This document shows, one piece after another, positions 27,509 to 36,484 of a stretch of 64,000 nucleotides of DNA. How positions within the stretch are numbered: position 1 is the first letter of the stretch; every line of letters starts with the position of its first letter. The position numbers and the translations under genes were made by a program. The stretch comes from CAYFLR01 sp964343805. GTDB lineage: Bacteria; Bdellovibrionota_B; Oligoflexia; CAYFLR01. The DNA lies in the NCBI GenBank assembly GCA_964343805.1, contig CAYFLR010000028.1:1-64000 (forward strand), in the 5' to 3' direction. The notes under the pieces were generated by a model. It did not search any database. It had not been told where the DNA came from and saw nothing but the letters and a program-made list of their open reading frames with translations.

Positions 27509-27619
27509 ATTTATAGCGGGCAACAAGGTAACATACTTATCAAAGTTAGAATACAATTTTTTAGTTAATTAATAATTCACTAAGTTTTTTAATTCAGGTT
27601 GGAAGCCAGAGAGGTTAAG

Positions 27620-28384
27620 ATGTCAGGACCTTTTGTTTTCCGTTCTTTTGGGAATAATCTCACCTTTAAGAACTTTATTGCAGAAATTCCAATGGCTATG
27701 AAAATTTTCATTGGGCTCAATATCCTATTCTATTTTGCTCAGCTCATTGCCAAAGCGGCTTTTTCTTTTAATTTGTTAAAGTATATTGCGTTTACTCCCA
27801 TTCTTATTTTTGAAAAGTATTACGTCTGGCAGTTTATTACTGCTCCTGTGGTTTCAACCAATTTAGTAAACCTAGTGGCTTTGGTTCTATTTATGGTGTT
27901 TTTTGGTATGCCTTATAACCGGCGTTATGGAGATCGTTTATTTACCAATGTGATTATACTGCAGTCGCTATTTGTCTGTGTGGCTTATTTTGTGGCCTTT
28001 TTAGTCGTCCATTTAGTAATGAATAACCCTATGACCCTTTCCAAATTTAACCCTTTGGATGTAACTCATTCTTTGAGAATGGCTCTCATTGTCTTATGGG
28101 GATATGAGTTCTGGTCTATGACCATTGTTCCACCTGTACAGGTGAAACATGCAGTGATTCTTTTTCTCTTTCTTGATGTGTATTTTGCCTTTCAAAGTTT
28201 GAGTGTCGGATGGATCTCACCTTGGTTTGAACTCATGGTCATACCCTTTGCTTATTTTATGGCAAAGTATAACCTAGCGGCCAAATTGGATTTTATCAAA
28301 TGGTGGAATGGAATGAATGGACCAAAACCGCCAAAAGATGGAGGGGAACAAAAACGTCCTTCTTACTTAAAGGTGGTCAAGTAA
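27620..28384 (+). CDS. Rhomboid/derlin-like membrane protein lacking the catalytic dyad
   Basis: 254 residues from the ATG at 27620, chosen over a TTG at 27599 because GAGAGG precedes it by five bases. Five or six hydrophobic helices are visible. The early segment Y-Y-V-W-Q-F-I-T-A-P, then a helix and F-F-G-M-P-Y-N-R-R-Y-G, resembles the rhomboid TM1-loop-TM2 region. No G-x-S-G is found in the later helices and no His in the last, so it should not be a protease. The tail is hydrophilic and basic. It may be a pseudo-rhomboid that binds membrane proteins. The family call rests on pattern memory alone. Confidence 0.6.
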   Translation: MSGPFVFRSFGNNLTFKNFIAEIPMAMKIFIGLNILFYFAQLIAKAAFSFNLLKYIAFTPILIFEKYYVWQFITAPVVSTNLVNLVALVLFMVFFGMPYNRRYGDRLFTNVIILQSLFVCVAYFVAFLVVHLVMNNPMTLSKFNPLDVTHSLRMALIVLWGYEFWSMTIVPPVQVKHAVILFLFLDVYFAFQSLSVGWISPWFELMVIPFAYFMAKYNLAAKLDFIKWWNGMNGPKPPKDGGEQKRPSYLKVVK

Positions 28385-28412
28385 ACATAAATAATAATCG
28401 AAGTGTTGAGTC

Positions 28413-29252
28413 ATGCCCTCACGATTTAGCTACAAAGAGATCACTCAGAATTTAGAACTGCTGTTCAATCCGTCTAATAAACAGATTCGTTTAGAAGAAG
28501 CAGTAGAAGATGTGGCATTTAAGTCATATTTTAATCAAGACCTTGATGTAAATGTTATTATACCTAACAAGAAATCATCGAAGGCGAAGGTGGTGTATAA
28601 TAATAAAAATAATACCTTTAGCATCTTCTCAGAGGCTCTTCCTGATGAGATAAAGCAGGGCGAAGTTGTTATCATGATGTTTATGAAAGAAGGGGATACT
28701 TTGATCGCCCAGACCGAGGCCATATCCTTTAAGAGTTCTTTCAATCGAAACTTTATTAATAAATCAGTTGTAGTTAAAGCTCTTGATCCCCGACGCTTTA
28801 AGAGGGTTGATATTAAAAAGAGAATTCGTATTTATACCATTGCTAAAGAGGCTGAAGATCAAATTCAGCATGGTGAACTCAAATTAACTCGTAAGTACCT
28901 CAATCGCAAAACATCTCATAATGCTGAGCCCAATATATGCCAGGATTTCTTTTGTAATGAAGAAGATCAGGATGTCTTTCCCATAGAATACCATGCTGAT
29001 GAGGTAGAGGAAATTGCAGGCAGTACCCTTGATGTGTCATTAGGGGGTATTGGAATGAATGTGGAGAATGAGTTCTTGGAAAAACTTGAGCTCAATAAGA
29101 TGATCTATACTGAAATGGATCTCCACCTTCGTGGGGTGATGAGAAAAGTCGGAACCTTTGCCGTGGTTCGCCATACCAAAGGAAATCCCGAGGGCAAGGC
29201 ATTTGTTGCCATTATGTTTGTAGAAAGCTTACCTGAAAATCTTTTCAAATAG
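28413..29252 (+). CDS. PilZ-domain protein, probable c-di-GMP receptor
   Basis: 279 residues, soluble. Residues 1-122 form an N-terminal beta-rich domain of YcgR-N type. The PilZ signature follows: R127-x-x-x-R131 in R-R-F-K-R and D207-x-S209-x-x-G212 in D-V-S-L-G-G. In most PilZ domains these motifs are roughly 20-25 residues apart; here about 75 separate them, with a charged insert holding two Cys (176 and 181). The C-terminus has the usual V-R-H and G-x-x-F-V-A-I-M-F-V. The ribosome site is poor. It is probably co-transcribed with the rhomboid-like gene 28 bases upstream. Confidence 0.8.
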   Translation: MPSRFSYKEITQNLELLFNPSNKQIRLEEAVEDVAFKSYFNQDLDVNVIIPNKKSSKAKVVYNNKNNTFSIFSEALPDEIKQGEVVIMMFMKEGDTLIAQTEAISFKSSFNRNFINKSVVVKALDPRRFKRVDIKKRIRIYTIAKEAEDQIQHGELKLTRKYLNRKTSHNAEPNICQDFFCNEEDQDVFPIEYHADEVEEIAGSTLDVSLGGIGMNVENEFLEKLELNKMIYTEMDLHLRGVMRKVGTFAVVRHTKGNPEGKAFVAIMFVESLPENLFK

Positions 29253-29293
29253 TTCCTGTTTCGCTCTAAGAGGTGATCGTTAAATTTCAGTTG

Positions 29294-29320
29294 ACCCTAA
29301 TCTCTCTTTTAGGGTACTTT
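29294..29320 (+). terminator. Candidate terminator between the PilZ gene and the lol operon
   Basis: ACCCTAA (29294-29300) and TTAGGGT (29309-29315) make a perfect seven-pair stem with an eight-base loop, followed by a short T-rich run. TTGACC at 29291-29296, overlapping the stem, with TACTTT at 29315-29320 could serve as the lol-operon promoter. Confidence 0.45.
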
Positions 29321-29346
29321 TCCTTGTTATTAAAATTGGAGGTTTA

Positions 29347-30615
29347 TTGAATAATTTTGGGTGGTTTAGAGCCTACTTTTTTGAAGTATTTGTAGCCTCA
29401 CGTTACTTAATTTCAACTAAAGGCGCTCTTTTTATTTCCTTTATTACGGTGCTTTCATTACTTGGGGTGGCTCTTGCTGTCTTTGCTATGATAGTTATAC
29501 TCTCTGTTATGGGAGGGTTCGAAGAAGACTTAAAAAGTAAGATGTTACGTGCTGACCCTCATATTACCATTAATTCTAATAGCGCTAAGACGATTCCTAA
29601 TCCTGAAGAATTGGTAAAGAAAATAGATTCTCTAGGAAAAGAGGGGGAAATCTTAGGTTTTTCTGAATTTGTGGAAGGAGAATTCATGCTGGAAAGCCAA
29701 AAGAGGCTTACCGCAACCGAGTTAAAGGGGATTATTCCTGACCAATGGGTAAAAACAAGTGATATACCAGGATTGATTATTGAAGGTGATGTTAATGGGT
29801 TAGAAGGAAGTTTAGCTGTTCCTGGAATTATATTAGGAGAGCGGCTTGCGATGGACCTTTTAATTGGTATTGGGGATGTGGTTAATTTAATATCTCCTTT
29901 TGAATATGAGGGGCCAATGGGAATGGCGCCTAAAACCACAGGATTTCTTGTTGTTGGTATATTTTCATCAGGTCTCTATCAAATTGATGCGACCTATAGC
30001 TTTGTTAAGATAGAGGAGATGAGAAGCTTTCTATCTCTTTCTGATGATGCTGTGATGGGGGTTGATGTTAAAATAAGTGAACCCTACACTTCTCATCTTG
30101 TTGTGGCCAATTTGAAAAAAATATTTAAATCAGTTGAACTTACTGTAAAAGACTGGCAATCTCGCAATTCGGCTCTCTTTTCTGCATTGAAGTTGGAAAA
30201 GTTTGCCATGGCATTTATATTGCTCATCACGGTTTTAGTTGCCTCCTTCAGTATTGTGAGTACTCTTTTCTTAAAAGTAATGGAGAAGTCATCTGATATA
30301 GCTGTGTTTAAGGCGTTGGGCGCTTCCAAGCGGGCTATTTCACGTTTGTTTATGATGGAAGGTGTCCTGATAGGAGTAGGTGGTACCATCTTGGGATTTG
30401 TCCTAGGCATAATCTTCTTAATCTTATTGGATCGGTATAAGTTTATTCCCCTGCCATCTGGGGTCTATCATTTAGAAAAATTACCGGTTAAGTTTTTGGT
30501 TACTGAGTATGTGGTGATATGTATATCTTCAATTTTACTCAGTTTAGTAGCTACCATTATCCCTGCACGGAGGGCATCTTCGATGGATCCAGCATTGGGG
30601 TTCCGTTATGAATAA
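29347..30615 (+). CDS. LolC/LolE-family lipoprotein-releasing permease
   Basis: 422 residues from a TTG start, chosen because GGAGG (29338-29342) sits four bases before it. It is an inner-membrane FtsX/LolC-type permease that extracts lipoproteins for transfer to the outer membrane. One helix near 25-50, a periplasmic MacB-like domain (about 55-270) and three C-terminal helices (about 278-302, 330-356 and 375-403) give the usual four. Only one such gene is present, so a homodimer with LolD (LolF-like use) is possible. It overlaps lolD by eight bases. Confidence 0.88.
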   Translation: MNNFGWFRAYFFEVFVASRYLISTKGALFISFITVLSLLGVALAVFAMIVILSVMGGFEEDLKSKMLRADPHITINSNSAKTIPNPEELVKKIDSLGKEGEILGFSEFVEGEFMLESQKRLTATELKGIIPDQWVKTSDIPGLIIEGDVNGLEGSLAVPGIILGERLAMDLLIGIGDVVNLISPFEYEGPMGMAPKTTGFLVVGIFSSGLYQIDATYSFVKIEEMRSFLSLSDDAVMGVDVKISEPYTSHLVVANLKKIFKSVELTVKDWQSRNSALFSALKLEKFAMAFILLITVLVASFSIVSTLFLKVMEKSSDIAVFKALGASKRAISRLFMMEGVLIGVGGTILGFVLGIIFLILLDRYKFIPLPSGVYHLEKLPVKFLVTEYVVICISSILLSLVATIIPARRASSMDPALGFRYE

Positions 30616-31282
30616 TTCATTTATTAATGTATCTAATTTATCAAAGTCTTTTATGGTTGGGCACAATGAAGTTCCAGTCCTGCGAAATCTTAATTTAGAA
30701 ATTAACAAAGGTGAAATGCTAGCAGTGGTAGGAAAGTCAGGTGCTGGCAAAAGTACTCTTTTACACATAATTGGAACTCTAGAAAAGCCGACAGCGGGAG
30801 AGGTTTTCTTTGAAGATCATCCTGTCTTTAATCAAAATGATCAAGCTATCTCTCGATTTCGTAATCGAAATATGGGATTTGTTTTTCAGATGCACCATCT
30901 CTTACCTGAATTTACAGCTATTGAGAATGTTCTGATGCCAGCTTTTATTGCTGGTGAATCCAAAAAGAAAGCTGCTTTGAGAGCTAAAGAGTTAATGGCG
31001 CTAGCTGGGGTTGATCATCGGTGTGATCATCGTCCAGGTGAATTATCTGGAGGAGAGCAACAACGAGTAGCCATTGCTAGATCTTTGATTCTTAATCCCT
31101 CTGTTGTTCTGGCTGATGAGCCCACTGGAAATTTAGATACTTCGACTGGAAATGTTATAAACGACCTTTTGTTTGAAATAAACGAACGTTTTAATACCAC
31201 GATGATCGTTGTTACCCATAATGAATCACTTGCTGATCGTTTTCCTAAGACGATCCAATTGAAGGATGGAAAGATTGTATGA
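30608..31282 (+). CDS. lolD: LolD-type ABC ATPase
   Basis: 224 residues. Walker A is G-K-S-G-A-G-K-S-T (near 42-50), the Q-loop is F-V-F-Q-M-H-H-L-L-P-E-F, the signature is L-S-G-G-E-Q-Q-R and Walker B is V-L-A-D-E-P-T-G-N-L-D. The M-H-H-L-L-P-E-F pattern and the neighbouring permease mark it as the energising subunit of lipoprotein release rather than MacB or FtsE. The stop overlaps the bamA ATG (ATGA). Confidence 0.93.
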   Translation: MNNSFINVSNLSKSFMVGHNEVPVLRNLNLEINKGEMLAVVGKSGAGKSTLLHIIGTLEKPTAGEVFFEDHPVFNQNDQAISRFRNRNMGFVFQMHHLLPEFTAIENVLMPAFIAGESKKKAALRAKELMALAGVDHRCDHRPGELSGGEQQRVAIARSLILNPSVVLADEPTGNLDTSTGNVINDLLFEINERFNTTMIVVTHNESLADRFPKTIQLKDGKIV

Positions 31283-33585
31283 ATTGCTGTAGGCTGTTTT
31301 TATTAAGTGCGTTGATGCTATTTGGGGGCCAGTCCCTTTGGTCCCAAACCGTTAATGAAATCCTTTTCGAAGGAAATAGAAAGGTTGAATTAGAAACTCT
31401 TCGTCTTTCTATCTCATCCAAAATTGGCAATCCCTTAAGTGAAAATTCGGTCCGTGAGGATATTTATAAGCTCTATGAACTCGGTTATTTTGAGGCCATT
31501 GAGGTGGCCAAAAGGGTTGATAAAAATCCAGATGGTACCGAGTCACTCATTCTCATCTATCGACTCAAAGAAAAACCATCTATCAAGCGGATTGAATTTG
31601 AAGGAGTGGAAGAGTTTGAGGATGATCATTTTCAAGACAAGATCGCCATTAAACCCTTTACCATTATCAATGAAGAAAAAATCTCCGACGATCTCGTTCT
31701 CATTGAAAAAGAATATGTGGATAAAGGGTATTATTTGGTGGATGTGGATTATCAACTGCATCCCGAGAGTGAATACGAAGTTGTTTTAAAATATGTAGTT
31801 AAAGAGCATAGCAAGGTTAAAGTGCGAGCGGTTCACTTCATTGGCAATCATTATTTTTCCGATTTAGATTTGAGAGATAAATTAATGATTAGGGAATTTA
31901 ATCGCTTTTCTTGGATGTCCACTACCGGGCTCTACAAAGATGAAGCCTTTGATCGCGATACTCGTTTTCTTGAATTCTACTATATGGATAATGGATTTGT
32001 CAGAGTGAAAGTGGAAACTCCCAATGTGTTACTTTCCCCTGATAAAGAATGGATAGACTTAACATTTTCTATTGAAGAGGGGGAACAGTACTATGTTTCG
32101 CATGTAGATATCACTGGAGATATAATTACGGATAAAGACAATCTGCTTGGCAAATTAAAGAGCAAGTCTGAGAAACTTTATCGCCATTCTCAATTTATTC
32201 AAGATATCGAAACCTTAACTGATTATTACGCGGATTTTGGTTATGCCTTTGTCAATGTGAACCCTCAAAGACCTGTGGATGATGATAAGAAATTAGTTTC
32301 GATTACCTATGATATTCAAAAGGGAGAGAAGGTCTACTTTGGCGAAGTTGAAATCATTGGCAATGATAAAACTCGTGATAATGTTATCAGAAGACAGTTG
32401 CTCATCACTGATGGTGCCCTCTACAGCGGAACCAAATTGAAGAAGAGTAAGCAAGAAGTGGAGCGACTCGGCTTTTTTAAAGAAGTGGTGGTTAGGACCG
32501 AAAAAATTCCTGGGAAGAAAAAAGTAAAAGTTATTGTCAGTGTGAAAGAGAAAACCACCGGTAGTTTTCAAGTGGGAGTGGGATACAGCCCAAATCAAGG
32601 AGCCTTTTTTACCTCTCAAATTTCTGAAAATAACGTACTTGGTTATGGCCAGCGAGTAGGATTAAATGCCCGCTTTAATCCAGAAGGACATTTTGTCCAG
32701 ATCAGTTGGCGTGAGCCCTACCTGATGGACACCGATTGGAATGTGGGAACATCTCTTTATAAGATGCTAGAAAAAAGAGGGGCTCCCGATGAAGAATCCA
32801 ACCCTTATAAGGAAGACAAAATTGGAGGCCGTGTTTCAGTGGGGCATCCTATCTGGAATCGTATCCTATTACACGTAGCCTATAAGTTAGAGCGGTTGGA
32901 ATTTATTGATATCGATCCTGTTTTCATATCCTTTTATCAAAGTGCCATTACTTCGAGTGTTGAGCTGACTTTAGAACGAAATACCACAAATAATTATCTG
33001 GATCCCAGCGCAGGTTCACTCATGATGAGTAGTTTCGAGTATGCAGGAAAGGAATTGGGAGGAGATCGAGATTTCTCTAAATGGAAAAACCAATTCACCC
33101 ACTATACTCCATGGATGTGGACGGATCATTTTCGTACCTATTTTCGTATGAATGCAGAATTTGCTTATCTTTTTCCCAACAGTGATAAAAAACTGCCCAT
33201 TAACGAAAGGTTTAAGTCTGGAGGTATCAAAAGTAACCGTGGATACCCATGGAATGTTATCTCTCCTGATATGCCTATTTTGTTCAATCCTTATGCTTTC
33301 CCCCGTTATTTACGAAAAGGGGGAAACCGGATGTTACAAATCAACCTAGAGTACTATGTGCCTCTTATTGCGGAAGCGGGATTAAAAGGATTGGTCTTTT
33401 TAGATGCCTCTCAGGTATACGACGATGCAGATGATTTTACCCTATCCACTCTTAAATACGGTACAGGTATGGGACTTCGTTGGATTACGCCGATTGCACC
33501 GCTTCGTTTTGAATTGGGTTGGCCCTATGATCCTGAAACCAATGAGCTGGGAGATAAGCAACTGCATTTTTATATTGGACCCTAA
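31279..33585 (+). CDS. bamA: Outer-membrane protein assembly factor BamA
   Basis: 768 residues. It inserts beta-barrel proteins into the outer membrane. A signal peptide (1-22, ending L-W-S) is followed by five POTRA domains (about 24-345), each with the typical I-x-x-I-x-x-x-G-N/V start. An Omp85 barrel (about 360-768) contains G-Y-G-Q-R and the strand-rich V-G-Y-S-P-N region, and the loop-6 region has R-F-K-S-G-G. The last residues are H-F-Y-I-G-P: unlike most outer-membrane barrels, the protein does not end in an aromatic residue. It sits between lolD and skp. Confidence 0.94.
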   Translation: MNCCRLFLLSALMLFGGQSLWSQTVNEILFEGNRKVELETLRLSISSKIGNPLSENSVREDIYKLYELGYFEAIEVAKRVDKNPDGTESLILIYRLKEKPSIKRIEFEGVEEFEDDHFQDKIAIKPFTIINEEKISDDLVLIEKEYVDKGYYLVDVDYQLHPESEYEVVLKYVVKEHSKVKVRAVHFIGNHYFSDLDLRDKLMIREFNRFSWMSTTGLYKDEAFDRDTRFLEFYYMDNGFVRVKVETPNVLLSPDKEWIDLTFSIEEGEQYYVSHVDITGDIITDKDNLLGKLKSKSEKLYRHSQFIQDIETLTDYYADFGYAFVNVNPQRPVDDDKKLVSITYDIQKGEKVYFGEVEIIGNDKTRDNVIRRQLLITDGALYSGTKLKKSKQEVERLGFFKEVVVRTEKIPGKKKVKVIVSVKEKTTGSFQVGVGYSPNQGAFFTSQISENNVLGYGQRVGLNARFNPEGHFVQISWREPYLMDTDWNVGTSLYKMLEKRGAPDEESNPYKEDKIGGRVSVGHPIWNRILLHVAYKLERLEFIDIDPVFISFYQSAITSSVELTLERNTTNNYLDPSAGSLMMSSFEYAGKELGGDRDFSKWKNQFTHYTPWMWTDHFRTYFRMNAEFAYLFPNSDKKLPINERFKSGGIKSNRGYPWNVISPDMPILFNPYAFPRYLRKGGNRMLQINLEYYVPLIAEAGLKGLVFLDASQVYDDADDFTLSTLKYGTGMGLRWITPIAPLRFELGWPYDPETNELGDKQLHFYIGP

Positions 33586-33646
33586 ATTCGAGGATTCAGA
33601 ACTTTCGAATCTGGTGAATACATAATTTAACAAGGAGAAAAATAGC

Positions 33647-34183
33647 ATGAGAAAATATCAAATCGCCTTCTTATTGGGAGTTCTCAGTTTGAGCTTTAGC
33701 CTTTATGGTGCAACTGCTTTAAAAATTGGAACAGTCGATTTTCAAAAAGCTTTGATAACCGTAGAAGAAGGAAAGAAAACTAAACTTGATCTTGAAAAAG
33801 AAGCCGGTGAAATGAGAAAAATGCTCGAAGCTAAGGCTGCTGATCTAAAAAAGATGGAACAAGAATTAAAAGGGATGGCCTCTTCCATTTTAAGTGATGC
33901 GGCTAAAATGCAAAAAGGCCAAGAGTTTCAGCAAAAGTATATACAGCTGCGTCAAGAAGAACAGCAACTGACTCAACAACTGCAAAAGAGAGAGTCTGAA
34001 GAAGTGCAAAAGGTTTTTCGTAAACTTCGTTTGGTTACCAAAGAAATTGCTAAGAAAAAGAAGCTCGATTTAGTGGTAGAGCAAAATGCGTCTGGGCTTA
34101 TTTATGCTGAAAACACCATGGATCTGACTGATGATGTGATCGTTGAATATGATCGTCGCTATAAATCCAAAGCCAAGAAATAG
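33647..34183 (+). CDS. skp: Skp/OmpH periplasmic chaperone
   Basis: 178 residues. The signal peptide (1-21) ends S-L-Y-G-A, and the mature start K-I-G-T-V-D-F-Q-K-A-L is the OmpH family opening. A long coiled-coil tentacle (about 40-130) and a short beta return (D-L-V-V-E-Q-N-A-S-G-L-I-Y) follow. It carries unfolded outer-membrane proteins to BamA. AAGGAG lies upstream of the ATG. The bamA-skp-lpxD order is widely conserved. Confidence 0.9.
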   Translation: MRKYQIAFLLGVLSLSFSLYGATALKIGTVDFQKALITVEEGKKTKLDLEKEAGEMRKMLEAKAADLKKMEQELKGMASSILSDAAKMQKGQEFQQKYIQLRQEEQQLTQQLQKRESEEVQKVFRKLRLVTKEIAKKKKLDLVVEQNASGLIYAENTMDLTDDVIVEYDRRYKSKAKK

Positions 34184-34189
34184 AATGTT

Positions 34190-35221
34190 ATGAAATCTCT
34201 GGAAAATATAATTTCTCTACTCGAGGCAGACCTTCGAAATGAGCTTGACCCCCAATGTGCATCTACCCAAATCAATGGTCTTGCAACTTTGGAGGGAGCC
34301 AAAAAGGGAGATATAACTTTTTATCATAATCCAGCCTATTACAAGCAAGCTCTAGTTTGTCAGGCCTCTGCCATTATAAGTCATACCCCTATTGAATTTG
34401 AAGATGGTGAAAATGCTCCCTTGGTTCTGCTCGTCCATAATCCCTACGTTGCCTGGGCAAAAGTAGTTCAATTGTTTTATCCCATTACCCATAGCCAAAC
34501 AGGAATTTCTTCTGATGCCACGGTTCATGAAACGGTTAAAATGGGAGAAGGGGTCGTCATCTATCCTAAGGTGCACATTGACAAAAATGTGACCCTTGGA
34601 GATGGTGTGGTTATATATCCTGGCTGTCATGTAGGGGAGTCCTCAGTGATAGGGGATCGAACCATTCTCTATGCCAATGTGAGCGTTTATCATCAAGTCT
34701 CTATCGGGCAAGATACCATCATTCATTCTGGGTCTGTTATAGGAGCAGATGGATTTGGTTTTGCTCCAGACCGGGATAAAAATTGGAAAATACCCCAGAT
34801 AGGGACTGTGAAGATAGGGAATCATGTTGAGGTTGGAGCCAACGTCTGTATTGATCGAGCTGCATTAGAAGAAACGATCATTGAGGATTATGTAAAATTA
34901 GATAATCAAATTCAGATTGCCCATGGGGTAAAAATTGGTCATTCTTCTATGATTGCCGCGCAATTTGGAGCTGCCGGAGGAGCTCAAATTGGCAAGCGGT
35001 TTCTTTGTGGAGGGCAAGCCTCCGTTTCTGGTCATGTTAATGTACCTGAAAGTGTCACCTGTGGAGGGCGTACCGCCATTACGAGAACCCCCCAAAAGGG
35101 AGAAACGGTTATGGGATATCCTGCTATTAAAGCCAATGATTGGCGCCGTTTGCAGGTGTATCTAAAGAAACTACCTGAAGCTTTTGCTTCTTTGAAAGAA
35201 TTGAAGAAAAAACTAAAATAA
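34190..35221 (+). CDS. lpxD: UDP-3-O-acylglucosamine N-acyltransferase
   Basis: 343 residues. It adds the N-linked hydroxyacyl chain in the third step of lipid A synthesis. An N-terminal uridine-binding domain (1-100, with D-I-T-F-Y-H-N) is followed by a left-handed beta-helix of hexapeptide repeats (about 105-300). The catalytic His245 lies in Q-I-A-H-G-V-K-I-G. G-A-D-G-F-G-F-A at 185-192 is a family hallmark. It starts six bases after skp. Confidence 0.95.
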   Translation: MKSLENIISLLEADLRNELDPQCASTQINGLATLEGAKKGDITFYHNPAYYKQALVCQASAIISHTPIEFEDGENAPLVLLVHNPYVAWAKVVQLFYPITHSQTGISSDATVHETVKMGEGVVIYPKVHIDKNVTLGDGVVIYPGCHVGESSVIGDRTILYANVSVYHQVSIGQDTIIHSGSVIGADGFGFAPDRDKNWKIPQIGTVKIGNHVEVGANVCIDRAALEETIIEDYVKLDNQIQIAHGVKIGHSSMIAAQFGAAGGAQIGKRFLCGGQASVSGHVNVPESVTCGGRTAITRTPQKGETVMGYPAIKANDWRRLQVYLKKLPEAFASLKELKKKLK

Positions 35222-35242
35222 TAAAGAGAGAATGGATTTAAC

Positions 35243-35680
35243 ATGGAAGCTAAATTAGGAATCCAAGAAATAAAGAACTATCTACCCCATCGATATCCCT
35301 TTTTGCTTATCGATCGTGTCATAGAATTGAGCCCTGGCAAATCAGCTAAGGGTTTAAAAAATGTCTCTGCCACCGAACATTTTTTTCAAGGTCATTTTCC
35401 TGATAATCCAATTATGCCAGGAGTCCTACAAATCGAAGCATTAGCTCAATTGGCTGCTATCTGTGGATTCAGTGCCAATGACCCAGATAATCCATTAAAA
35501 AACTGTGTGTTGACTGGCATTGAGAAAGCTCGGTTTAGAGAATCGGTGGTGCCAGGGGATCAGTTACAATTAACCTGTGAACTAACTAAGCAAAAGGGAA
35601 TGTTTTGGTGGTTTCAGGTAGAAAGTACCGTGGAGGGTAAAACCTGTGTGAGTGCCACACTTTCCGCAAAAATGTTTTAG
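35243..35680 (+). CDS. fabZ: 3-hydroxyacyl-ACP dehydratase
   Basis: 145 residues, hot-dog fold. It dehydrates 3-hydroxyacyl-ACP in fatty-acid elongation and competes with LpxA and LpxD for the same substrate pool. The catalytic His51 is in G-H-F-P-D-N-P and Glu65 in Q-I-E-A-L-A-Q. Length and the L-P-H-R-Y-P-F-L-L-I-D-R opening are standard. Its place between lpxD and lpxA is classical. Confidence 0.96.
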   Translation: MEAKLGIQEIKNYLPHRYPFLLIDRVIELSPGKSAKGLKNVSATEHFFQGHFPDNPIMPGVLQIEALAQLAAICGFSANDPDNPLKNCVLTGIEKARFRESVVPGDQLQLTCELTKQKGMFWWFQVESTVEGKTCVSATLSAKMF

Positions 35681-35695
35681 TAGTGAGGAGCCTGT

Positions 35696-36484
35696 ATGAG
35701 TAATATTTCACCCAGTGCGATTATTCATGAAGGAGCCACCATTGGTGAGAATGTAGAAATTGGCCCCTTTACCCTTATTGGAAACAATGTAAAAGTTGGT
35801 AGCGGTACCAAAATTGGCTCTCATGTGGTTATAAACGGACATACCACTTTAGGAAAAGATAATACAATTTATTCCCATGCAATTATTGGCAGCGATCCTC
35901 AAGATCTAAAGTATCAAGGGGAGGAGTCTTACCTTGAGATTGGAGATGGTAACAAAATCAGAGAATGTGTAACCATCAATCGTGGAACTGAAGGGGGCGG
36001 GGGAGTAACCCGTATTGGGAACGGTAATCTGTTGATGGCGTATGTCCATATTGCTCATGACTGTCAACTAGGTAATAGGACAATCTTTTCTAATACAGCC
36101 ACGTTGGCAGGTCACGTGGAGGTCGGAGATGGAGCTGTTGTATCTGCCGCTACCTGTATTCATCAGTTTGTTCATATTGGAGCATTGAGTATGGTGGCTG
36201 GTGGATCTATGGTCAGTCAAGATGTGGCTCCTTATACTACAGTCCAAGGTGATCGTGCAGTAATGAGAGGGCTTAATTTAATCGGCCTAAAAAGAACGGG
36301 TCTGTCTAATGAAGAAATTCACAAATTAAAAGAGGCTCATCGCTTTTTATTTAGAGCCAGTTTAAATGTGGAAGAAGCCGAAAAACAAATCAATGAGGCA
36401 AATATTCAAAGTAAAGAAGTGGATTACTTAGTCAACTTCGTTAAAAGCTCAAAACGTGGTATTTGTCGACCTTCACAAAGCTAA
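35696..36484 (+). CDS. lpxA: UDP-N-acetylglucosamine acyltransferase
   Basis: 262 residues. It starts lipid A synthesis by 3-O-acylating UDP-GlcNAc. A hexapeptide-repeat beta-helix spans about 4-190, with the catalytic His121 in V-H-I-A-H-D-C, G-S-D-P-Q-D-L-K-Y near 65-73 and the helical C-terminal domain from about 195. GTGAGGAG precedes the start. The stop abuts the msbA ATG with no spacing. lpxB, which often follows lpxA, is absent here. Confidence 0.95.
   Translation: MSNISPSAIIHEGATIGENVEIGPFTLIGNNVKVGSGTKIGSHVVINGHTTLGKDNTIYSHAIIGSDPQDLKYQGEESYLEIGDGNKIRECVTINRGTEGGGGVTRIGNGNLLMAYVHIAHDCQLGNRTIFSNTATLAGHVEVGDGAVVSAATCIHQFVHIGALSMVAGGSMVSQDVAPYTTVQGDRAVMRGLNLIGLKRTGLSNEEIHKLKEAHRFLFRASLNVEEAEKQINEANIQSKEVDYLVNFVKSSKRGICRPSQS

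Noticed and set aside
27435..27619. Possible T-box riboswitch upstream of leuS
   Set aside because: No specifier-loop or T-box consensus sequence was seen; only a simple dyad is present.
29559..29939. 126-codon minus-strand frame inside the LolC/E gene
   Set aside because: Shadow of the permease; Pro/Ser/Ile-rich antisense composition.
33588..33609. Short inverted repeat ATTCGA/TCGAAT between bamA and skp
   Set aside because: Six pairs with a long loop and no T run; it may be chance.
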